Assembly: GCA_034696485.1 (NCBI GenBank)
Contig: JAQIWT010000279.1
Span: 1 to 25,016, forward strand
Origin: Isohypsibius dastychi
Taxonomy: Eukaryota; Tardigrada; Eutardigrada; Parachela; Isohypsibiidae
DNA length: 25,016 nucleotides
Direction: 5' to 3'
Numbering within the stretch: position 1 is the stretch's first letter; each line of letters begins with the position of its first letter. Positions 1 to 9,200 of this stretch are shown in pieces. A program made the position numbers and the translations under genes. The notes beneath the pieces were generated by a model. That model had not been told where the DNA came from and searched no databases. It worked only from the letters and a program-made list of their open reading frames with translations.

Positions 1-20
1 ATAACAACTACCGAAAACAA

Positions 21-38
21 CCCCCCCCCCCCCCCCCC
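21..38. repeat. Poly-C tract (18 C)
   Basis: An uninterrupted run of 18 cytosines (poly-G on the other strand). It is a mononucleotide microsatellite with no coding role visible. Length may vary between individuals or be affected by sequencing error. Confidence 0.95.
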
Positions 39-245
39 AAAATGTACTTGCATTTTCTTTTGTTTTATGACAGTTTTCTTATTGTGTGTTACGCAACACG
101 TCAACACCAAGACAAAAAATATGGAAACGAAGAAACCTAGAAAATCATTTGCAAAAAGGCCGTTTGCTTATGAATTAAGATAGCAATATTATCACTTCTC
201 AGCAGCACGAATTTATCATCAAAAGCATCTTATTGCGTTCTCCCA

Positions 246-776
246 TCACCGCACTTTCACTTCCCAAGATTGCCCTCCGAATCCGAAAGTCTTTGGGGGT
301 CCTCTGACAAAGTACATCCGGCTTGGAGAACTGGTTTCCGGAAGGAGATGTTTGGCGTACCTGAAAGTGGGAACCGGCGCCGAAATCGGTTGCCACTTCC
401 GTCGGTTCTCATGGATCAGTTGTCGAAACGGAAAAGTCCTTTTCTCAGCCTCCATAATGTCATTCGGTTGGACATCCACAACTTCCTCGATCAAGCTGAC
501 AGGGACTACTTCCGCGACCGCAGCGCCATCTTTGTTGATGGAATCATCCAGCGTTTTTCCTGATCCGGAAATTCGCTCCATGACTTTCTGGTGCGCGTTG
601 GCCATCCCGAAATTTGGAATCGCCGGGTTCCAGAACTTTCTCAGCTGATCATATGCTGCTCGGTCATAAGTTGCTCGCGTTCGTCTCAGCTCGCCGCCAG
701 AGAGCGCTGCTCGGACAAAACCTCCGGAAAAAATGGCAAAAATGAGGAACCAAGTGAAAACTCTGCCGGAAAACAT
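246..776 (-). CDS. Cysteine-free secreted protein, possible peptide precursor (176 aa)
   Basis: I do not recognise this family. The reading frame runs without interruption from an ATG at 776-774 to a TGA at 248-246; an in-frame TAG lies a few codons upstream of the ATG, so this is the only sensible start. Residues 1-23 form a clear signal peptide (hydrophobic core FTWFLIFAIF, small residues before a likely cut after Ala23). The remaining ~153 residues contain no cysteine and no transmembrane segment. Basic pairs occur at R31R32, R46K47, K112R113 and R125R126K127, possible convertase sites. Segments FWNPAIPNFG (48-57), TFPFRQLIHEN (114-124) and a C-terminal aromatic/Gly-rich stretch (TFGFGGQSWEV, 163-173) stand out; residues 74-110 are acidic and look like a spacer. 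No canonical Gly-Lys-Arg amidation site is present. Secretion is well supported; a neuropeptide-type precursor is only inference, and a cuticle or other extracellular protein is possible. Confidence 0.72.
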   Translation of the reverse strand: MFSGRVFTWFLIFAIFSGGFVRAALSGGELRRTRATYDRAAYDQLRKFWNPAIPNFGMANAHQKVMERISGSGKTLDDSINKDGAAVAEVVPVSLIEEVVDVQPNDIMEAEKRTFPFRQLIHENRRKWQPISAPVPTFRYAKHLLPETSSPSRMYFVRGPPKTFGFGGQSWEVKVR

Positions 777-2115
777 GTTGATCCAGGAAACTAAACAAGT
801 ATTGAGAAATCACTGGCGATTCTCCGGAGGTGATTTCAAAACACCTAATGATCGACTTGATCCAGAACGACAAGCGGTTTAAATGTGTTGATCAACCGGG
901 ACTCGCCCCTGAATCGCTTGTCAAACGGAAGTTGAAAGGAGAAACATCAACGTTGTTAAACAAAGCGGATGGTGTCTCCCAGGAGGGTGGAAATAAATTT
1001 CCCTGAATATACACCATGTCTGACGGGATATTGCTTCCGGGATCGTTATTACGCTCCGGAAGCAGGGTGGGAATTCGGGCAGCGTCAAGTGTCTCATTTA
1101 ATTTCTGAATGGGACAGCCTTTCTTTTTGGCTTTTTTGGGGACATCCGAGAAGTGCAGGTACCTGAATCATTGTCTGCGTGATTGGAAAGGCAACAACAT
1201 CGCGACTGGCATAATGAGGGATGCTATTTTTAACATTCAAGGTGGGGCGACATCAGACTTTCCCAGCAATCCCGCTATATCTACGAACAGTTACTTAAAC
1301 TCAACTGGTTCCCATCTCTAAATTTCAGGAAGAATGGTGAATTTTAAATTCAGCAACATGACCATCGGAAGGAAGGTAAACCGACAGTTCCGAGGTGCGA
1401 GAAAATATATTCTCGTATCCGAACTCCAGACACATGGACTGTTCACTTTGTCAACATTTGGATCCGTCTGGTATCTCCTGCCAAATATGACGCCGAATTT
1501 TCTCGAGTTTCATTCTATTTTAAATCATTAGATTAACTGGATTAGTCGAATCTGTCTGTTTTTACTGAAAATAACGATATAGTCCAGTGATACAGTTATG
1601 TATGTGAAGTCATCAGTTCCGGTTTCGGCGGTCAATCTGCACATGTCCACTGACGCTGAAACGAAAACCTTCTTCTTCATATTGAGTATCGTTTTCTTCT
1701 CTTGGTGCTTCGGCAAACTTGCACGAAAGGGAAACTATGCAGTCGTTGTCCAAACTGTTGGAGAATCGCAGATCGGAGCGTTTTCGTTGGACTTCGGAGG
1801 TGGCTCGATCTCGAAGCAAGCACAGCCAACGAAATCCTCCTAGGTGAATCTATTAGCCAATCTTCAATACATAAGTCTGTGAAAATAGCATCTGGTATAC
1901 GAACTGTTCTTCTGATTGTACTGTTGAACATATGTGTCTGTACTTACTGTACATTTGAATTTTTTGTGAACCAGAAGTACATCTGCTCTAAGAAACTGCC
2001 GGTAAAATGTACATGTCAGCGTGCCTCAACTTTTTTCAAGCCTGTTTTGGAAGTAGATGTTTTCGTAGCAACACATTCGTTGCCGAGAGGTTTCGTGGTG
2101 ACGGGTGAGCTCGGT

Positions 2116-2131
2116 AACCGCCGCGGCGGTT
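2116..2131. repeat. 16-bp perfect GC-rich palindrome
   Basis: AACCGCCGCGGCGGTT is identical to its reverse complement. It sits in otherwise AT-rich non-coding DNA. It could be a dimeric protein-binding site or a chance hairpin. Confidence 0.85.
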
Positions 2132-2698
2132 TTACTTGGAGTTTTGTGATCATGGTCTCTCGTAGACGTGTGGTCTTCCCGGTGGTGTTGGGCCTATTTC
2201 GTGGATCAAATGTCCGTCAATAATTTCGAATGCTTGACTACGAGTTACAGTATTCCGCAAATAAAATCTCTGATAACGTATCCTTAGTACCTGGTACCAC
2301 GGAACCGCCAACTCGAACAGTTGTGAGTACTGGATAATTTTCACATGGCTAGCAAGCAATGGACTACGAAAGACGAAGACCACGTAAAGTCAGACACAAA
2401 ATCAAATAACCATGAGAAGCTCGATTGCAAATTTTCTATTCGTCGTCCATCAGAGTGTAAGCGGTCAATACGAGTCCAGAAGAGCACTGTCTCAGCTACA
2501 ATTTCGGATCAAAAGTATGCAAAATCGGAAAGCGAGGTACTCGTTGTCGGAGTCCAAAGCCTCACCCAAAAGTAGCAAAAACCTGATTTTACAATCGGGG
2601 ACATTCGGGGTACTGCACCGAAGAGAAGTTCACGACTAACAACCATACCGAGTTGGTCAGCCGGAAAAAAACCGTGGCTGCGATGTTATCCTGGATAA

Positions 2699-2704
2699 TT
2701 TATT
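2699..2704 (-). promoter_or_regulatory. Possible polyadenylation hexamer of the Ig gene
   Basis: TTTATT on the plus strand reads AATAAA on the minus strand, about 410 bases past the exon 6 stop codon. It is the first canonical hexamer I noticed downstream of that stop. The motif is short and frequent in AT-rich DNA, so this is only a candidate. Confidence 0.25.
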
Positions 2705-3113
2705 CCGCAAACTTTCACCGCAGTATTTATACGCGCCTTCGTTTTCTGCACTAAGACTACTTTTCTTCATGTTTTACGGGTTTTTTCAAACATCCACCAT
2801 TTTTCATCCTGCTTTGGCCGCTTCAAGTGAAAAATGAACTCAAATGTCCATCATTTTTCACTACGGTAGTCAACCGCGTAATGAGCATTCGCAAGTTCCA
2901 CCATCAATGTATTCCTGTTCATAACGCGGAAAATATTTTAGCAACCGAAGAACATGACAAGCTGACAAATCATAAAAAGCGCTGCACAGGTCATGGAGAT
3001 CGAACTGAATAGTGAACAAAAAAAGACATCCCAAAAAAAGAGAAGAAGGAGAAAACAAAAAAGCGCGCTGCCAGAAAACTTGAGCTGAACAGAAAAACTG
3101 GACGCGTCTCCAA

Positions 3114-3283
3114 TCAAAGCAACGCGGAAGCATCTACAAAAGAAACCGATCCTGTTTTCGGACAGGGCGCTTGGGGGTAAGCTGAAATAGCTCTAGGGTG
3201 CGATATCTCCTTCTTATTCGGTTTCCGGCCACCTCCACCATTCACGCCGTTGACCTTGTAATCTCTAGGTTTTGTACATAGCT
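3114..3283 (-). CDS. Ig gene exon 6: cytoplasmic tail (terminal exon)
   Basis: A long T-rich tract ending TTTTTTTCCAG precedes an open phase-1 frame of 55 codons up to a TGA at 3116-3114. The tail is hydrophilic: LCTKPRDYKVNG, a Gly run, GRKPNKKEISHP, then a Pro/Ala/Ser-rich C-terminus ending DASALL. Exon 5 supplies the first base of Glu362. The acceptor and phase are good, and the composition suits an intracellular tail; the weak upstream donor is the main doubt. No tyrosine-based signalling motif is obvious. Confidence 0.58.
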
Positions 3284-6200
3284 CTGGAAAAAAACAAAAA
3301 ACAAAACCAATAAAAATCATGAAGAAAAAAATCCGCAAGCAAAAAATCACAGCGGATATAAAGTGTGAGATCAGAATTTAGAATAGTGAGAAATGCCAGT
3401 GAGAATGAAGAGAAGAATCCAACCACCATCACCAGAAACGTCAGGCTGGGCGAACTGGATTCCCGTTCGAGTCGGTCATCACTACAAAATGGCGAAAAAG
3501 AGAAGATGGTAGAAAAAGAGCGAAAATTGAAATGAGTGCAGGAGTGCATTTAGCGGATAGGAGTTTGAGAAGGTGAGGGATCAATTTTTGCAGAACCTTT
3601 ATTGCTGTGGCGGATCGCCATGTAGATGATGATGGCAATCATGGCGACGAGGACGATACATCCGACAACGATGCCGGCAATCTGGCCTCCTGTGAGAACA
3701 TTGGTGGCAGGGACTGAGCCTGGAAAAATAATTTGAATTATCGATGTGAAAATGCAGTATTTTTGGCAATGAAAATTGGGTCAACGAACGCTAAGTGCAA
3801 TTTAATTAACTTGATTGCGTTCTCGGGGGTGCTATTCCTTCTTGAGAACGCAGGTCGGGATGGAGAGACTCGTTAGCTATTATTTGGGAGAAAAGAGCGT
3901 GGTGGCATATGGTGTGGTGTCACGATTCACGTTCATTATTTAATCCCTGCCTTTCGAGTCGAGGAGTTAATCGTCTGCATGCGTTATTCGAAATTAGCTC
4001 TAATCTACTAGCCCAGTTTTCTAATTGGGAAGTATCCTGGCGGGACACCAACGGTTGACGAATATTTCTGTTTAACTACAATCACGTCGATTTCAGTTCA
4101 GTTTTCAAAAACCATTTAATTTGTACTGAGTTCTTTTTTCCCCATTGGGTCTCAGTTTTACATGGAACTTTAATTGATACACATAGTGTTTAGGTTTAGT
4201 TGTTCATTCGCATTCAAAACATATTCCATGACGTTGTTGTTACGCTCTGTACAGAGCAGGCTCAGCAGCGTACAGTAAAAGTCATTAAGTGGACCGCCAT
4301 GTATGTGGACCAGTCATGTATGTGGACCACTTTTTCAAGAACCGTACGGTAAAAATAAATTCCCTGTGTGGACCACCCCAGTTTCCAGGTTACGAAATTT
4401 AGATTTCATTTCGAAATAATCTTTCGAAATAATTGTGAACTATTCCAAACAAGTCCTCCAATAAAAGGAAGGCTCAGACGCCCAAGACTACCCAAAAAAA
4501 CTTAACTATTCCGGTCTTCCGAAGGGGGTGGGGTGCATGGATATCAAGGGGTCCCCCCACGGACTGGGGGAGTGGGCGTGCCAGGGGTCCGACATTAAGT
4601 GGACCAGTCATGTATGTGGACCACTTTTTTCGGAACGACATGGTGGTCCACTTAATGACTTTTACTGTACCAGATATTGGCCGAGCTGGAATGGTAGTGG
4701 TACTAATCATAAAGCGCTCGTTGTTAACCTTTTACGGTAGCAATACAGTACATATCTGATTATCCAGTTCCCAAGCAAGGGAGGTAAAACATCATTCACT
4801 CTGAATCCGTAAAAAATGGCATCTGAATCGTTTTGTATGCAGATTGACTACCTGACCCCTCAATTCAAATTTTGGTTACTAAAGGTCAACGAACGGTGAA
4901 ATAAAAATAGTTCAGTCCAAATGTTATTATCCTTGTATTACCGTGCAGTTACAGCACAAGTATATCATCACCAACACGGGTAGTTCAAAATTTTCTTATA
5001 ACCTCAATTTTCGAATTCTTTATTTTAAATCGGATAACTTCACATGATTTCCAAACGAGACCGCCAGACATTGCGTCAAAACGTGAGCTATTGATGACCA
5101 GTGACGGCGATGAAATCCACAGCAGATAAGCTGGGATACGTAAACACGTCCGGCGCGGCTTGGTCACTTAGCAAGAAAGATTATGTCCTAAGCCTGCCAA
5201 CAATAGTTAACCCACATTCGTCAAAAGTTTTAAAATCAAAAAACTCTGAGCCGACAGTTGAACGATGAATGTCAGAACCCGTATCGGATCAGCGGATCTG
5301 TAGATCATTGCCACCGAAACCCACACTTTACACTTTCACTGCAGCTTATCGTAAAATCAAATTTACGACTGTCGGTAAATGCGTTTAAAACGGACGAGTA
5401 GCCTTTACGCTCTTATATCGATACTCTCTACAGAAGAACCAGTCTAAAGGTGGCGCTACCACCGTTACAGAAACCAGAAGTGTTCCCTTGAACTGAATGA
5501 ACAACAGCAAACTTATAATCACAAAAAAAACCATTTTGTCAAACCATGAACGGCTCAAAAGCTCCAAGTTTTCTTTCGTAATGGGATAAATAGTTCCCGA
5601 AGCTATGATCTTACGAACTAGCATATCTCCCACCGGGAAGCTCAGGCCTGTTGTCTACGATTCTATACTTCTGTCTTACGGAAAAAGTTACGTTCAAACA
5701 GTCTGCAGAGAGCGCAAAATAACGTTTTGCCTTACGACGTTTAGAATCTCATCATTACCGCAAACTATTCAGCGGTCTATCTGAGAGAAAACAAGCATCA
5801 GTGAAAAATAAGAAGTAGAAAACAAAACTACAAAATCAATATATGCGGAAGCTGCTTCAGACGGTAGAAGAATTACGCGCAATTAGTGGAGTTTATAATT
5901 TATCTTAGCCTCCAGCAGCGAATCTTTTCATCCGGCTTCATCGCGTTGAATGGCTGACAAAACACAAGTTCTGACAGCTCAGGCCTACATCCGACCAATT
6001 AGTGAGAATATTAGCAGTGTCGACATTTAAAAGAAAAACCACATTCTCTCTTCAACGCCCAAAAAATGAGCCGGTTGTCAGTTGAAAACCGTGAACTCTG
6101 GCCTTGTTGGACAATAATGCGTTGTTAGAAAAATTGAACACACTAATTTACTGCCAGCGACAAAAGAAGCAGACAATTGTGCAACCTGTAATAACAACTG

Positions 6201-9200
6201 CTGGATAAGCAATGAGAGAATATGTTACTTTGAGCTATTCAGGTGAGGCTGTCACTATGTATGTCTTTCATCACGTTTTGAGCATTTATTAATATCGGCT
6301 CGCAAGCACTGACCCAAATTGCGCCGACGGAGGCCAAGGCCATTAACTGCATTTTTACGGGGTGCTAAAATTCTTTAAAGCATTGTGGACACTGCATTTA
6401 TGAGACTATTTGATATATTTGTGGATCTTATTCAGAGCGTAGAAAATATCTGAACAGAATATAGAATATATCTTTTCCATTTTAAAACTGAAGCTTACGT
6501 GTGATTTCAAGGACAAGGAGGTAGAATAATTTTGTCAATTAAAATTTGACGAATAATGTCAGCTGTGCTTGAGGTCGATTTCCCATGTTTTGGTTGGTTG
6601 GAAAGTGGAAATTAGCTCGGGCATTTAGGTGGATGTCGCCTCTGCGAGATTTAGTTGAACAACAAGTTATAAGTGTCAGTTGTCGGGAAGATTTGAATTT
6701 AAGGACATGCAAGCCCTTGTGCTGCAAAGTGCCAGCATCCATAACTTGATATACTCGATGAATGGCCTGACGCTTGACAATCAATTTTAAAGACTATTTA
6801 GCAGATCTCCTCTCACTTTCTTCCCATTCAGTTTAGACACAATGAAAATGACGCTTAACATCTGCACTCTTTCCATTCGTGAAATGCAAACCGATGCTTG
6901 GGATCGACAGACATTTTCGGTAAATTAATGACCTAACAAATGTTGCGTGACCTTACAACCTTATTCAGTCTTGCGGGTCATGTTACTCATCAACAAATTA
7001 ATTCAGGTTCTCTCGAAAAATTGTTCGACAACCGGGGCAGCAGAAAAGAATAAATTTAACGAAACCGTCATGAAAATAACGCAATATAATGCGCACTACA
7101 AAGTCGGCGCAATTCAGGTGAAAATTAATTCCAAATAAACCCCTGAAACCAAACAGAATGCTATTTTTTCCTTGTGATTTCACTTTCCTTTACTTGAATG
7201 TAATCAGCTTGATCGTATTTTTACTGATTGTTCAGAATTCCTGGATGAGTTAAGTCGAAATGATTTTTTTGCTCCTCTGAGTTCTGCGAAGTGGTTAATA
7301 TTTCTATTAGTCAGGCTCAGCATTTCCGACAAAAATGATCCTTGTCTGTTGCCCTAAATATTTTGCTACATTCCCCAGAAAAACCTTGAAAAAGGCCGAA
7401 CGTGTAAAGCGGCTCCACTGAGTGCACCTCGTTTTTCTCCATCATCATCAATTTTTTCCTCTCGCCTCGGCGCATTTTTATAGAGACCCTATCCATCCCG
7501 TCACGAACCCTCTCTATCGGTGCGATTAACCTGACCTTAAAAATGCGAGTCAAAGGACTCGGATCGATTAAGTATTCATGTGAAAAGGAACCCCTTTCTC
7601 AGCAATCGCCCTGATTGCTTATATAGAAAGCCGGGAAATCTAAGATCAACGGGCAAACAATTTTGAAGTGATTTGCTTTTTCTTCTCTTCAGCTGGAAAA
7701 TGTTTTCAAAAGCCCGGCACACACATATACTCACTTACCGTCGGGAATATTGAGCTGAGTGGCGCTACTTCTTAGTGCTTCTGTAAAAAGGATAAAAGAT
7801 TGATGTTATTATTTATGACTGGCGCTTTGACATATTTTCTTAATAAAATGTGACGCGGTGCAAATGCGCGCGCGGTGTGAGAAAAAAAGCTGGAATGCGA
7901 TTGTGTGCGATTTGAGTTGAGTGAGTGACAAATGTGGGTTAGCTTGCATAAGCGCGTCTGCGTTTTCCAGAAATGTGTATGCAGAAATGGAGTGCAGAAA
8001 TATTTGCAGATGCCCGAGAGGAGTCAAGCTCTTGAATTTAGAGCAGGTAGGGATAGGTTTAATTCAGGACAGCATGCACCCCAGAAAAATATGGAAACAT
8101 ATGGCTTGGAAACTAGATACCTGATGGAACATACGGGAATTAGAAAATGGATACACGATCATCCATGAACTAGAATTTTCAGACTCTCACTGACTGTCAG
8201 TAGCACTGGCTTTATTTTAACACGTTTATTAATTTCTTCAAAAGCATGCAAAATACGTAAACTATACATACGTATTTTGGAAGTGTACTGTTTGAAAAGA
8301 AAATTCAAATTATCCAGATTATATTCAATGCACAGCGTATTCGCGTAAGAAGTTTGAAGTATGGTATGAATACTAATTCAGCGGTATCCACTGAAAATGC
8401 TCAGTACACATCTCTACGAAAATTCACCAATATTTCAGTACATATGAAAGTTTTGAACTATAAAGTATAACTGAAAATTTAATCTGGTTTGAAATTCCGC
8501 TGCAAAAATACTCAATCAAACTTAGTTTGTTGAATTTTGTCTAGACTACCTACTATCTTTAGTTGACATTTTCGTGGATCAGATTTATCTTATAAGAATA
8601 TGCGTAATAAATTTGATACATTCAAGAACCTACACGAATAAATGAAACTGTCTAGATCTTCTGCAAGTTTGGTCGATTTGGGATGCTAAAGACAAACTGA
8701 GCTTCGTGCGAACGCTGTGCGCTGATGCTCAAGATTTAATGCTCAAAGGCACGCCAGTCAGATTAGTAATAAAGAGAGTCTCTTTAAATAATAAAACCAT
8801 TTCTCGAAATCTCGTTTTTCTTCAGCTGCTAACACACCAAAAGCGGTACACCACACCATGGAGCAGTGAGATATTCAGGCGGACGAACACCACACCAAGC
8901 AAACAAGCACCCCAGAAGAAAAAGCCAAAGTAAGGGGCACAGGCATGTGAAGTGAGGGGTGTAGTTTAGAAAAGACACCTTTATCACTTTTCCGCTGCAG
9001 CCCACCACCGGAGGTCGAAGTAGCAACAACTTTAGTCGTAGTAGTCGTCATTGTCGCTACGGTTTTAAGTATAGCCAAGTATAAACAACAACTGTCAGCC
9101 CTAACCACCAATTACCCGGGTGGTCAGCGGTCTTACTTGTGGTTGGCACGACGATCAGCAGCGCCATTGAACTGGTGTTCTCGCAAGTGGCGTTGGCCAC

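Larger units (their letters stand above)
777..3113. other. Gene-free interval between the secreted-protein gene and the Ig gene
   Basis: About 2.3 kb with no supportable gene. Several short open frames overlap one another on both strands (for example plus 2345-2575 and 2412-2639, minus 1613-1931) and none has splice sites or a recognisable domain. The right-hand part should contain the 3' UTR of the minus-strand Ig gene; it is pyrimidine-rich on that strand around 3020-3110. A 16-bp perfect palindrome lies at 2116-2131. Confidence 0.6.
4271..4669. mobile_element. Pogo/Tigger-like MITE (~395 bp, TA target duplication)
   Basis: A non-autonomous DNA transposon. The left end TACAGTAAAAGTCATTAAGT (4271-4290) is matched in inverted orientation by ACTTAATGACTTTTACTGTA at 4650-4669. 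The terminal repeats extend to about 32 bp including the flanking TA, with a single mismatch. Ends starting TA-CAGT and a TTAAGTGGACC motif are typical of the Tc1/mariner superfamily, particularly pogo/Tigger elements. No transposase frame fits inside; the interior has subterminal direct repeats and a G/C-rich block at 4520-4590. It lies within an intron, so it need not disturb the host protein. Confidence 0.85.
3720..7738 (-). other. Intron 4 of the Ig gene (4.0 kb), hosts a MITE
   Basis: Non-coding DNA between the stalk and transmembrane exons. The only structured element I can support is the inverted-repeat transposon at 4271-4669. Short open frames elsewhere (for example 5385-5633 and 6539-6784, minus) lack splice sites or recognisable content. 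Confidence 0.7.

Noticed and set aside
270-794. Plus-strand open frames over the secreted-protein gene
   Set aside because: They are antisense shadows of the signal-peptide-bearing minus-strand frame.
2345-2639. Two overlapping plus-strand frames (2345-2575 and 2412-2639), the second with a weakly hydrophobic start
   Set aside because: They overlap in different frames, the hydrophobic segment is short, and no domain or splice evidence favours either.
3016-3180. Lysine-rich plus-strand frame ending at a TAA, with AATAAA at 3309-3314
   Set aside because: It has no ATG and no pyrimidine-rich acceptor; the opposite strand carries a strong acceptor and a phase-matched terminal exon.
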